The position numbers and the translations under genes were made by a program. From Floccularia luteovirens (lineage: Eukaryota; Basidiomycota; Agaricomycetes; Agaricales; Squamanitaceae), in contig VSJF01000001.1 in the NCBI GenBank assembly GCA_009739215.1, positions 3,038,001-3,102,000 on the forward strand: DNA of 64,000 nucleotides. The letters are read 5' to 3'. Numbering within the stretch: position 1 is the first letter of the stretch; every line of letters begins with the position of its first letter. The notes under the pieces are model-generated. The model was not told the origin of the DNA. It saw only the letters and a program-made list of their open reading frames with translations, and searched no databases. Below, one piece after another: positions 1 through 11,491 of the stretch.

Positions 1-757
1 AGAGCGAACATAGCCTGAAGATGTCGTAGGCGACATTTCTTCGCCAGTCCAAGCCAGTGAAATAAGAGTATCTGTGTAAGTTCTGTCCGACATTTTCGCT
101 GGGTAAGGAGAAAGCAATCCATGGAGTTGGCTTGGTTTTGACTGCACATATATTTCTGGTCAGGTGAACTTTTACACTTGTGTATGAAATGTCACTCACA
201 TTTACTGGGCTCTTGAACTTAATTCTCCTGTGACGCGCAGGAATATTATGTCCGGTCAACCAGCTTTCGGTTGATATTTGGGGCGCAGATTCTCGTCTAC
301 ACCGCGTTTTGAAATTTCTATGTGAGTTGGGACTGTCCAGATTGAACTTGGAGCCAGGCGATTGGATGCATGTAGTAGAAGGGGGTGCGGAGACAACAGG
401 AAGAGAATTTAGGTTTGTATTACATGTAAGCTGCAAGTTGATAGATTTAGGTCTATGTTGTATATCATGCTGAACAGAACAGCGCTTTGTGTGGCTATCA
501 TGTTGCACGGACTCGCTATCTCTTGGTGTGAAATAATGAGAGATGGACGACCCACTCGAAGAACTTGCGAAGTCACTGAGTGGCCTATCTGTAAGCCGAT
601 CATAAGCTGACGTTATTGCATCGTCTAAACGAGTAGTGTCCAGAGACAAGTCAATAATTGGATGGGTTGGATTTGTTCCTTTCTCCGTCAGGTCCTGCAA
701 GATGGAGAGTTCATCTAGTTTGGGGTCGAGATTATAATGCCAAGACGTGGAACGCAT
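1..757 (-). CDS. Ser-rich protein of unknown function, 3' part cut by the window edge
   Basis: A minus-strand reading frame stays open from the ATG at 757 to the left edge, about 252 codons, far longer than expected by chance. It can be read straight through or with a 58-base intron at 142-199, whose donor GTGAGT and acceptor TGCAG are both in phase. Without the intron the frame also stays open, so I cannot tell which is used. The protein begins MRSTSWHYNLDPKLDE and is rich in Ser, Thr, Asn and Asp, with a Ser run near residue 65 and no recognisable domain, signal peptide or membrane segment. The frame is open a little further upstream of 757, so an earlier spliced start is possible. I do not recognise the family. 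Confidence 0.5.
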   Translation of the reverse strand, partial: MRSTSWHYNLDPKLDELSILQDLTEKGTNPTHPIIDLSLDTTRLDDAITSAYDRLTDRPLSDFASSSSGSSISHYFTPRDSESVQHDSHTKRCSVQHDIQHRPKSINLQLTCNTNLNSLPVVSAPPSTTCIQSPGSKFNLDSPNSHRNFKTRCRRESAPQISTESWLTGHNIPARHRRIKFKSPVNVSDISYTSVKVHLTRNICAVKTKPTPWIAFSLPSENVGQNLHRYSYFTGLDWRRNVAYDIFRLCSL

Positions 758-1322
758 CCTTGAGCGAAAGAAAGTCAAATATGAAGAATTGTGGCTCTCT
801 TTATCTTTTCAGTGCTTATGCTTCGAGAATCAAACATGGTCATGACAACCTGGAGAAACGAGAAGCTAGTCAAACACGTCAGAATCTATTCCAAGCGTTA
901 CAAGATTGAGCCCAACTTTCCATCATATCACAACTGTGGGTGAAACGTTCAGACTTGAATAAGTATGCGTCGTGGTTAATCCATTCCATGACAGTAGATT
1001 GCCATCTATGGTAAGTCTTTCTTGGGAACGTCTAAAAGTAAAGGTGGGGAATGTTAGGATGGTTTTATTCCCTATTGTTTTGAATGTGAGCAAGTGTTAT
1101 GTAACTATTGAATCTGATGCGTGATTGGATCACCAGCAAGAAACATATAAGTAGGCCTGCCAAGCCGTGAAACGGTTTGAACATGTTTCTACTTACTGGA
1201 GTTGTCACACTTCAAAATTGATCATTTGTCAATCTTGGTCCAAACAAGTCGAATGTCCTAATTTACTGACAGATAAGTTGGAATGAACTGCAAGTTAAAA
1301 ATCTGGTTTTACAATCATGACA
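758..1322. other. Intergenic, no gene seen
   Basis: This stretch lies between the 5' end of the left-edge gene and the 3' end of the GST gene. It should hold the promoter of the former and the terminator of the latter. I see no convincing reading frame, tRNA or repeat. Confidence 0.5.
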
Positions 1323-2123
1323 TTAATTCACTGCTTGGTATTTCTCCATACTCTTCAAATACGCCTCCCATCTACCCCCATTCCAGCTTTTCATAGCTTG
1401 CCATTCCTCGCTCTCCTCTCCAAATGATTGCTTTACGAAAAGCAGATATGTCGCAAGCACGAGGTCTGCGAACGAAATTGTTTCGCCCAAGAAGAACGGG
1501 CCATCTACATCTGTTGTACTCAACCATCCATCAACGGTGTCGAACACTTGTGCAAGCTTCTGTATAGCTTCAACCCGTGCGGCACCTTTGGGTTCAACTT
1601 CTTCGAAAGTTTGTCCGAAGAAGGCTTCCTTCGTGCGCCGGAAATATTCTTCGTCTCGTGGGAGAAGTTTACGATTTACCGACGGGAAGATGTGCCTCCA
1701 GAAAAATGGTGAAAGATTTTTTTGAAAAGTTTCTACAAACATAGCTTGAAATGCCATAGTACCAGCAGGAATAATTTTGGGAGTGTCCGGATATGCTTTG
1801 TCAAGGTACTGCGCAATCTTCAATGAGTCTGATAAGAACTCTTTCGTGGACGAATCGTATATTGCTGGTAAGGAATAATATCCAGAACCATCTGGTCTTA
1901 TTGAAGTGGGAGCGATTCCTAGCCGTTTGCAGTGCGGCTCAATATCTGGACATTGTACCCACTCAGTCTTGTAGGGGATGCTTTTATAATTGAGACAAAA
2001 TCTATGTGCGATAAGCGGTGGAAGTTCCATCTGTTGGGAGGGGGAGACATACCTTGTCTTCCAAGTGTTGGGTGACCATGACTTCAATGGGAGTCTAGAA
2101 GGAATATCGTAAAACGTTATCAT
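1323..2123 (-). CDS. Glutathione S-transferase, fungal etherase-like class
   Basis: Two exons, 2053-2123 and 1323-2001, are joined across a 51-base intron (GTATGT...ATAG) to give 249 residues. The ATG at 2123 was chosen because the frame upstream has only a TTG. The N-terminal thioredoxin-like half has the pattern SPNTWKTRFCLNYK followed by YKTEWV, and later LPAIYDSSTKEFLSDSLKIA, as in basidiomycete GSTs related to bacterial beta-etherase LigE. The C-terminal helical half includes PFFLGETISFADLVLA, a typical GST helix. Such enzymes conjugate or bind small hydrophobic compounds such as wood phenolics; the substrate here is unknown. It is divergent from AP-3 delta, with a 367-base gap between the two start codons. 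Confidence 0.88.
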   Translation of the reverse strand: MITFYDIPSRLPLKSWSPNTWKTRYVSPSQQMELPPLIAHRFCLNYKSIPYKTEWVQCPDIEPHCKRLGIAPTSIRPDGSGYYSLPAIYDSSTKEFLSDSLKIAQYLDKAYPDTPKIIPAGTMAFQAMFVETFQKNLSPFFWRHIFPSVNRKLLPRDEEYFRRTKEAFFGQTFEEVEPKGAARVEAIQKLAQVFDTVDGWLSTTDVDGPFFLGETISFADLVLATYLLFVKQSFGEESEEWQAMKSWNGGRWEAYLKSMEKYQAVN

Positions 2124-2155
2124 AGTCAATTGTTGTAAATCTCGCAGAAGTAGGA

Positions 2156-2163
2156 TTTATATA
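2156..2163 (-). promoter_or_regulatory. TATA box of the GST gene
   Basis: On the minus strand this reads TATATAAA, 33-40 bases before the GST start codon at 2123. The 5' leader would be very short if this is the box in use. Confidence 0.4.
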
Positions 2164-2490
2164 CTGATGAGTAACATGATATGAAACGGGAAAAACGAAG
2201 ATTGTGCATTTTTTGGAATGCTGACTGGTATTATCTCATATATATGGGGTTGGAACATATAAACATAACACCCACTGTCAGTTTGAGTGTGTGCCTCCGA
2301 TCTTTCTCGAGTATTGAACACGTGATTCTGAAACGGGCGTGTGTGTACGGCCGCGAACTTTGTAGAGTGGCAACAAAGACATATCAGCCAAGTCGGCAAT
2401 TAAGACTTCAAATACGCCGATGAACCAGAAGCGCGTCAATTAAGGCAGCTCAACCCTGGTCTTTATATTCATCCAAAACTTGAATTACCA

Positions 2491-5400
2491 ATGTGGGAAC
2501 GGACACTCCAAGATCTCATTCGTGGACTTAGAGCCAACAAGAAGGATGAAGCCAAGTTTATCGCAAAAGCTGTTGATGAGATTAGACATGAGATTAAGAC
2601 GGATGATATGGAATTGAAGGCTGGGGCAGTGTTGAAGCTGACATACGTGCGTTTCTTGCCTCTGTTGTCTGTGGTGCTGTCATTGAAGCTTTGTTTGGAT
2701 TACAGCTGGATATGCTTGGATACGACATGAGTTGGGCATCCTTTCATGTGGTAGAAGTAATGTCCTCGCCCAAATTTCACTTGAAGAGTGTGGGGTACCT
2801 GGCTGCAGCCCAATCATTTGAGCAAGATACCGATGTCTTAATGCTTACGACAAACCTTCTGAAGAAAGTGGGTATCTCGACGTTCTAACAAGAGTTTCAT
2901 ATTTATATCCCTTAGGATTTGAGCTCTACACCTGCGGATGTTGCGGTTGCTCTGAATGGCCTTTCTCTTATTGTCACTCCTGATCTGGCTCGCGATATCA
3001 CACCAGAATTGATTAGAATGCTCAGCCACTCTCGAGCACATATACGAAAACGTGCAATTCTGGTGTTGTATAATGTGCTTAGAAAGAACCCAGAAGCTAT
3101 ACACCAGGCACGTCCACGACTGGAGGAAAGATTGGACGACTCAGACCCCAGTATGCATTCAACTTCTCTTGAACCTGATCAAGCCTAATGTCGTGAAGGT
3201 GTTATTGCTGCCACCGTAAACGTGATATGTGAATTGGCCCGGAAATACCCCAAGGATTACTTGTCATTGGCCCCTCAGCTATTCCACCTACTCACTACGT
3301 CATCGAATAATTGGATGCTTATCAAAATCATCAAACTTGTAAGCGACTCTATTCGTACCTTGAGACAAGTATGATGATTTTTTTTAGTTTGGCTCTTTAT
3401 GCCCTCATGAACCTCGCTTGGTCAAGAAACTACAACCTCCAATAACGGAACTTATCTCTACAACACAAGCTATATCATTACTTTATGAATGTGTCCACAC
3501 ATGCATCATTGGTGGCATGCTTCAAGGCATATCCGGGGATTCATTAGCAAGGATGTGTGTGTCAAAACTAGCTGCGTTTATCGAAGACGCAGATCAAAAC
3601 TGTAGGTCTCAGCACCATGTCCCCCGGCAGCCCTGACACCCTAATTAGTGAAGTACATTTCTCTATTGGCATTGGTGAAAATCGTGCCAACACATCCCCA
3701 CCTCGTGGCTGAGTACCAGGAAACGATTTTCTCTAGTATCAATGATCAGGATATCAGTATTCGTATGCGTGCTCTAGATCTGATTTCCGCCATGGTGTGC
3801 TCCTCTTCTAGTCACCTAAAGCTTCTATCGCTCATATTATACAGGTTAATCGATATAATCTCCAATCAATAGTTCAGCAAGTGCTCTCACATCTCGTTAC
3901 AGAGAATTCAACTCCCAGTCTACCTACTGCTGCTCAAACACTTAGTCGGTATGCAACAACAACAACAACCTCCGGTAATTCTGAGTCATACACGCCTCCA
4001 AGTCAATCTCCAGCATATCGCCTTGTCCTTTCCCAGCGGATATTAAGTATCTGTTCTCAGTCAACCTACGAAAACGTGACTAACTTCGAGTGGTACCTCT
4101 CTGTTCTTGTCGATCTTGCTCACGTAGCACACGTTGACGTTGGCGCGGAAATCAGAGATCAATTAGTGGATATTGTTGGCCGCGTCAGAGGAGTCAGACG
4201 CTTCGCTGTGCGCCTCATGTACTCGCTACTGAGTGATTACACCATGCTGAGGAACGCCGAAGAAGAGGGGAATTGCACAGAAGTGCTATGGGCAGCAGCG
4301 TGGATTTGTGGGGAGTACTGCGAGTAAGAACTTCCTTTGTACAAGGTTTGATGACTGCTAACAGTGCTCTAGAGAACTATCTGAACCACAAAAACTGCTG
4401 CAGTACATTCTACTGCCGGAGATTGCTAATCTAACTCCAGATATCACTGCGGTGTATATTCAGGCAGCTACCAAAATATTCGGACGCTGGGCTACCGAGC
4501 TAGCTGAAAATTGGGACGATGATGATCTGCCAGAAGTTAAAAGGACAGTTGAGAATATATTGACCCGAACAAAAGAACTGTCTAGTAGTCCACATATAGA
4601 GGTCCAAGAAAGAGTTAGTATTGGTGCTAAAATTTATATTGGCAAAGCTCACGTTTTCTAAAGGCAGCAAATTCTGTGCAACTATTCACATTCATCCTTG
4701 CTGATCTCAATGCATTCCAAACCAATGCTCAAGCTAACCTCGTGACGTCTCCTGACGCGTCGTCTTCATCTCTCCCGTCACTATCTTCCGAGCCCCGATT
4801 CCCCAAGAGTCTATTTCTGATACAGCCTTTGTTTGCGGGACATCAAATGAACCCGGTGGCAGTGAATGCACAGGCAAACGTACCTGTACCGGAGGGACTA
4901 GATCTTGATGCATGGATTGTACCCCCTCCACCTGATAAGCATATAGATGATCAATTAGACCAGAACGAAATTGGTGGGCGGAAATCGAAGAAGAGTAAGA
5001 AGGCAAAGGAGAAGGATAAAGAGAAGGATGTAAACGGCAAGAAGTCAAAAAAGCGGTTAAAGGATGACGACAGACAAAAAGACGTACTCCTTACGAATGG
5101 ACTAACCACTGAAACTGAAACGCCGGAGGAATTAGCAGAACGCGAGAGAGTATGTGATAATTTTTCATTCACAACCAACGTATATTGATTTCTGGAATAG
5201 CGCAAAGCTGAACGAAGGGCTCAATTGAGGGACGACCCATACTACATCATTGATGACAAGCCAACTACGAGTACAAAAACTGCGGATGATGTTGAGTCTA
5301 TACCAGTTGTGCACCTCGAAGGTTTGCCATCTTTAACATCAGGTATGATTCGTTCACAACATTATGCCACCTATAACGCTAAACTATTGCAGAACTTTTG

Positions 5401-5712
5401 GAGGCCCGTCCGCCTTTGCTGAAGACTCAATCAGAAACCTTCTCGAATAGTTCTTATGTGATTGAGAAAGATGGTGAAATGCCAGATGGCGTAGATATTT
5501 CACCTTCTCCACCTGCGCCAACAGAACAAGCAGAAACCAGGGTTGACATTGCTGCACCCACGCCTGTACAACCTACCTCTTTCACACCATACGAGGTGCC
5601 AGAAGACGCTGCCGAGACATCAAACCCACAGCCAATAAAAGTCACGCGATCCAAGAAAAAGACTACGGGCAAGAAGAAACGCGTACAGGATCTACCTTCC
5701 AATGCGGTCTGA
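2491..5712 (+). CDS. apl5: AP-3 adaptor complex subunit delta
   Basis: This is the large delta subunit of AP-3, which sorts cargo from endosome or Golgi to the vacuole. Roughly 900 residues are spread over about ten exons. The N-terminus (MWERTLQDLIRGLRANKKDE) and the next exons (LGYDMSWASFHVVEVMSS, then VAVALNGLSLIVTPDLARD and IRKRAILVLYNVLRKNPEAI) are hallmark adaptin trunk helices with HEAT-like repeats. Introns are short, such as the one after LKLTY near 2650 and one near 2880-2914. The tail after residue 600 is charged and disordered: a Lys-rich block near 4980-5060 and a Lys/Arg-rich end (SRKKKTTGKKKR-like). The start is the first ATG of the conserved frame. It converges on the kinase gene, with 252 bases between their stop codons. 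Confidence 0.93.
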
Positions 5713-5964
5713 ACAGTATTACATGGTACAATGGTACAGTTGGTCCAACAAAGTCAGATTCGGTTTTTTTGCTATACAAACGTGGAAAAGACAATGACTC
5801 GGTTTATGACTCTGGTTGACGTTGTGATTGGGGAACAGGTTTCAAGAGAGGGGCAAGAAATGGAGAATTAAATAATTGTACGTCAAGAGCAAGATAGTTG
5901 GTAGTGATCGAGTTGGAAACAAATGATTATCAAGAGAGCCCATGGACACCTTTTTAAGGAGTAT

Positions 5965-8130
5965 TCATCTGTCATCTTCCACATGTTCTACAGAGTCCAC
6001 AATCTCGTTTACGAGTTCCATAGTTACACCAGGGATTATTCTTTCAGCTTCTGTGAAAGCGCGCTGCAGTGAGCTCAGTGCTATTCGCGCTTCTTGTGAC
6101 GAGACCCGAGGAAATAGCTATTGAGAACATATTTAAAAAAAGAAAATGTCGTGCTGTAGATATAACTGACCGAAGCAATTGCGGGTAGAATCACGGAATC
6201 AAGCATCGTTGTATCCGGTAGATCATCCTCAATCGATAGCTCCTCCAACTTTTCATGAGAAATTCCGGCTTTGGATGGATAGGTATCCAAATACTGGTCA
6301 TCATAATCATCATCATAGTCTTCTGAAGGTTCCTTTCGAAGTTGTCGAGAGCTTGAAGCATCTGACCCCGGGGGCATATGCCGGACCGTATCTTGTTCAA
6401 ATCGAACGGAAGTTGGGGCTGGAGCTTGAGTTTGCGTTTGAACTTGAGGTATGGGTGGGAGCGGCGCTCCCCTTCCACCGACAGATGAATCTACCTTCTT
6501 TGACCCACCCCAAGATGAAGACGTTATAGATGCATTCCTCGGTTTATCATCATTTTCCCATGTCAAAGGTGGACCAGAAACACGTATAGAATTCTGTGAA
6601 CGACCGATAGTTGTGGGGCGTCCGGCATGACGGACAGTCCCAAAATCCCAAAGATCTTCGGCATCTCCATTCGTAGGCCTATAAAACCCATAACATCAAA
6701 CATCCCCTAATGAAGAATTTGTAAGGTGGAACATACATCTCAGGAGATGATTCTTGCTCCTCATTTTCTAACCTCTCTCCACCTTCAGCTTTCCATCTCT
6801 CGTGCCTATCGATCAATTCCGTTAAATAGCTAGTTTTCTTTGCCATCCGAACGAATTTGTGTTTAAGAAGTTCACGCGCTGTTGGACGCTTGAAATAGCC
6901 AGAAAGTTAGGCGAGATCACTACAAAAACAATTAAGAGCTCACTTCTCGAGGGTCTCTTTGCAGACAACAAGATACAAATTCCCGGAATGGTTTCGAGAA
7001 GTTGCCATCCAGAACGGGAGGAGGGTTTTTTGGGATAAGGAATAACACCTAAGAAGCAGATAAGAGGTATAAACGACCTGCAGAGGGTATATAACTCACT
7101 TTCATTGGGTGCAACTCAGCATATGGTGGTTCTCCTTTCGCCAACTCAATGGCCGTGATCCCCAAACTCCAAATATCAGCTTTATGATCATATCCACTCT
7201 GCTTAATAACCTCTGGAGACATCCAATAAGGCGTGCCCACAAATGTGTTCTTCTTGGCAGACAAGGTGCCTGACAGTTGACCTGATACTCCGAAATCCGC
7301 CAACTTAACCTCCCCACTGGCAGAAAGCAAGATATTTGCGGCTAAAGCGAATTAAACCGGCATTAGAGAATAACGTCGTCATGGTCAAAAGTGAAATACC
7401 TTTGATATCCCGGTGAAGCTTTCCTTCCATATGAAGATACTCCAGACCACGAAGGAGTTCGCGAACTATTATCGCGATATATTCCTCTCTGAAAACGCCA
7501 GGTTTCATCTGTGACATATTATGACTGTATCTCTCATCGTGATAACGTTACTCACTAAATCCGAACATGACCCTCCGGAACAATACCTGTCAATAAGAAC
7601 TAAACATGTCTTCAGAGGACTTGGGCGGAATGCAGCTACTCACTCCATGACTATCCACAAATTCGACGCTTTGAGAAATGATCCATGGTATCTTCAATGT
7701 AAGTTCATAAGCTCCTTCGTATGCCGGGTAGAAGACTAGGTAAAACAAACTTTGTAACATATGGTGAATCTAGTTGGGATAAGATCTGAATCTCTTGCTG
7801 TATATCCTCTATCTCATCTTCCGCACTCTCGAGGTCAATTATCTTGATTGCAACTGTTTTTTGGGTACGCTTGTCGTAGCTAACAATTGTAGTTGGTAAG
7901 GCTCAAGAAGGTGATATTATGGAAAATACCCTTTATACACTTCTCCAAAAGAACCTTTACCTGATGAGAAAGATGTAAGAAAGTCGCGGATGGAGAGGAA
8001 TTGTAGTGTATGAATGGAAACGAACCGATCCTATCCTGTTTAACGTAGAACTCCTCTGGATCCTGATGGGGTGTGTCCTTCAAAATACAGTCAGATCGAA
8101 ACGATCTTCATGAAATATCGATCTCACCAT
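5965..8130 (-). CDS. STE20-family GCK-III protein kinase (Don3/MST3-like)
   Basis: The spliced protein begins [19 protein letters not shown]; the ATG at 8130 is followed at once by a 50-base intron (8078-8127). The kinase domain covers about residues 10-275, with [11 protein letters not shown] (P-loop), [31 protein letters not shown] (catalytic loop), ADFGVSG and [11 protein letters not shown] (activation segment). It is followed by [17 protein letters not shown], a mark of GCK-III kinases such as MST3/4, fungal Sid1/SepL and Ustilago Don3. A disordered, acidic middle and a short helical C-terminus end at the stop at 5965-5967. In related fungi such kinases act in septation and polarity. About ten introns interrupt the gene. 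The subfamily is firm; the exact ortholog is inferred. Confidence 0.93.
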
Positions 8131-11100
8131 AACGTGTATATACTATAGGACTCGATTCAATGTTTGAACGCCCCCCGTCGCGTCGTTTATCGCTATTAAT
8201 GCGAACGAGATCCGTGGCAGCCACCAAATAATTTGCTACAACAAGAATATGTTGAAGAGTGGACAACTTTTATAGTTTTGAGGGGTTATAGATTCAAAGT
8301 TGAAAGTAAAGGCAGAACTGGAAGATGTCTCGATTTATGAAGCTGGAGAAATTAGACCGGGGAAAAGGGATGAATACTTGCCACTGAGACCGAGACAACT
8401 TGAATATGTCGTGCATTACCACAGTTGCCTTATATAGCAGCCTAGGAGGCTGACCTCCATTCGGTTAACCACAACTTTATCAACAATCTCTAATGTTCAA
8501 CCACCAAAAATACAACGATTTACAACTCATGTACCAAGATAAATGATCGTTCATTATATACCAATCTTCTTGGGACGAACAACGCTCATATCTCCCCAAT
8601 TTCAACCATCACTTCACGTCTTCTCCAGTTTGACGCGCTTGGCCGATTATTATGAATTTAGAGAAAAGTCAGCCGGACCTTATTTCTCCAGTACTTCGCT
8701 TGGCATTCTTCACTTCATTTCGATGAAGATTCCTTGGTTGAAACTGACATCGCATCATTTTAACCAATAGGTAGACCTAATATCTCAGGGAACACTTCAT
8801 CCCTTGCCTGAACTTGTCGGGGACTGCAGAATGAAAAAGTAGGATGAGATGTCGAACGCCACGAAGAGCATGATTAGATCAGCTTGATTTTCTTGGTATG
8901 CCGAAATGCTGATATAATTGTAGTGATGAATCTGATTTTATGAATGGTCATTGTGCTTCCCCATGTCCCTCGTGTTCTCAACAACCTCGAGACCCGGGTG
9001 CTTGCCCTTCTTTCAATATCTCCTCGACGAGTCACGAGTCTTGCTCCACATTGGCGAGAAATCATCCAGGAATCGGGAAGAGTATCTCGATACTAAAACA
9101 CCATGAAGGACAGCACGATGCAGATTCTGGGCGTAGCCTGAAGGGTGGATCTTTGTAGAGTCAACAACGTTTGACACGCAGAAATCAAGATACGTTTTCA
9201 TAAACCAATGAATAGGAAACACGAAAGACCTTCCTGACCCAACCAGAGGTAAGCATAAGAATTGGCTCCATCTGGAAAGTAAAAGAAGTTGGGGTGCCAA
9301 ACGTTCACCACCTTCGTAATGAAGTCACACTAAATCATCCGACTGCGGCGTCAGGCAAATTGCGAGAATAGACCCGAGGTCGACTTTTGCTTCTACCTGC
9401 TCCCCACCTCGAGTTGCGGGCAATGCTAAGCATCCAGTAATCCTTAGTCGAGACTTTTGCCTATAGATGCTAGTCTGAAGTAGGTGTATCAATTGTTTCT
9501 CGTTACCGGTCTCCACGAATAAATTTGACCGCGAGTCAGACATGTTGCAAGATGCTTTGTCACCACGCTCCAGTACAGTGGTTCTGGTGGAGGGGTCGTT
9601 GTTCAGGTGCAGAGATATCAAAGACCCACGGGGTTGGGTCAGGCTTGTAGCGTGGCAACGCATGTGGCTGTAACGAAACATTTTCAGATGGTGCGAGGAC
9701 TGTACCCAGCCAGATCGTGGATCGCTGGCCCCCCCGCATATACATATGCTATGCTACGTGGTAGATGCATCCCGGCCTTCGGTCTCCATAGGATAAATTT
9801 TGAGACCGAAGTCGAGAAGCTGTGGAACTAAATGTCGGCCGTTATTTGTAAGGTTTGGGTAGAAAACGCCATCGCTAACTCGAGAAGTACTGTGGATATA
9901 CCCACCAGAATCTTGCAGTATTGCGAGCTGTGATGCTGGCACTCTCAATAAGGGAGAGTTATACTTCTTTTTGTCATACATGCCTAGATTATTATTTTTT
10001 AAATGATGTTAGCAACCAAAATAAAACATCTATATCTATTATGAGACGGTACAAAATACCTAACGAGAAACCCCAGTTAAAATAAAGTGGCACAAAAGTT
10101 GCGCGATGTTCGGTGTCACCACATTGAAACATCTGAAATTCCAAAAATAAGTCAACATCCGAGTAACAGAGTTCAAGGGAAAATTGATGAGACGAATTGT
10201 AACGTGGACATTCCCAATGTCAATGTAGCGCATACGTGCTGATGGTGAGCTCGGGAGCAGTATATGAAGCTTTAGCGACCACATTTTACACAGAACTGTT
10301 TAGAAGGAAGGCTTACCAGTTGACAGGAGCCAATCTTGATAACAACATGGTTTGAAAAGTCAATGTTACCATTGGCGTGGACTGTCATTGGAAGTGGAAT
10401 CATAGAACCACATCAGCTTGGAGCAGGTAACCCAGATGGGGATGCTTAAGCAGCCATATGTACTCATTGTCGAATAAAAGTCTGTAGACGAAGCATACAT
10501 TGGAAATAATCCATGCACCGGCGGAAAAGCTACCCCGACCCGCCAATAGTAAGTTTTCAATCTATCATAATACACACTAGCCCTCACCTCGTCGTCATCC
10601 AGAGGAGACTTCGGCCGCGGATAGAAGATATGACAAATTTTCTAGTCAGCTCTCTATAACTTTTTGGAGAATTATTTTTGCTCACACGACATCAACTTTC
10701 TTGCGCATTCTGCATCCGTGTTTCAGTGTTCTGAATCAAATAAGTTCACCCAACAAGAGTGCTCGAATAGGACCTTCATTCTTCCGAGAAGTTGCACTCT
10801 AGAGGTAAGTACCCAAGACCACATGTGGATAGATAGATGAGAACCAGAAATTCGAATGAGCTTGTGAAAGAAGAAACTTGTAGAAATATAGCTGTGTGCG
10901 TTAGCCCCAATTGAATGGAGAGAATTGTGAGAGATTCTTTGGATACATGGATTTTAGTTTCCAAGCGCAAAAAAAATGAATTCCGAAATGCTCAAGCAAT
11001 TATAAGTCGATGGAGATTGATCTATTAATATCAAAAGCCAAGAAATACCAGTCACGTGAGCGAATGACCGGCATACATAAAGTCCCCGTGCCGAGGGAAT

Positions 11101-11491
11101 ATTGTGTGGAATTCGTTGAGGAATCATTTCCAGGGTTTCGGTTTCACCATTGCATCGGTTATTTCATTTACCAATTACATGCGATCAAATCAATAAGAAT
11201 GAGGCTTTGGAAGCTTTGAATGAAGGTGATAAGATTCATTGAATTAGATGCATGATGATTCTACATAATCTTGGACAGATACACTTTTGTAGACCGGACG
11301 ATGATCCATGTGCGTGAAGTACAAAGAACACGAGCATAGACAAAGTCAATAATCTTGTGTGACATTTTTACTCGGAGAAATTTCTGGTATAGTATTGGTC
11401 TATGGCTGTGCAAAAGAGATAAACATAAATTTTACACTTGGAACCAGGAAAAAGTACTGACATCTATCAGTACATGAGTAATTATGACAGA
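8131..11491. other. Gene-poor region, about 3.4 kb
   Basis: Between the kinase start and the CDF transporter stop there are only short, unsupported reading frames on both strands. The longest is 118 codons (minus, 9325-9681), with no recognisable domain. Base composition is AT-rich with no clear direct or inverted terminal repeats. A minus-strand patch near 9210-9320 has a protein-like frame, but I could not extend it into a gene. It may hold a non-coding transcript, a decayed gene or a highly spliced unknown gene. Confidence 0.4.

Noticed and set aside
1428..1725. Plus-strand frames inside the GST gene
   Set aside because: They are antisense shadows of conserved GST exons on the minus strand.
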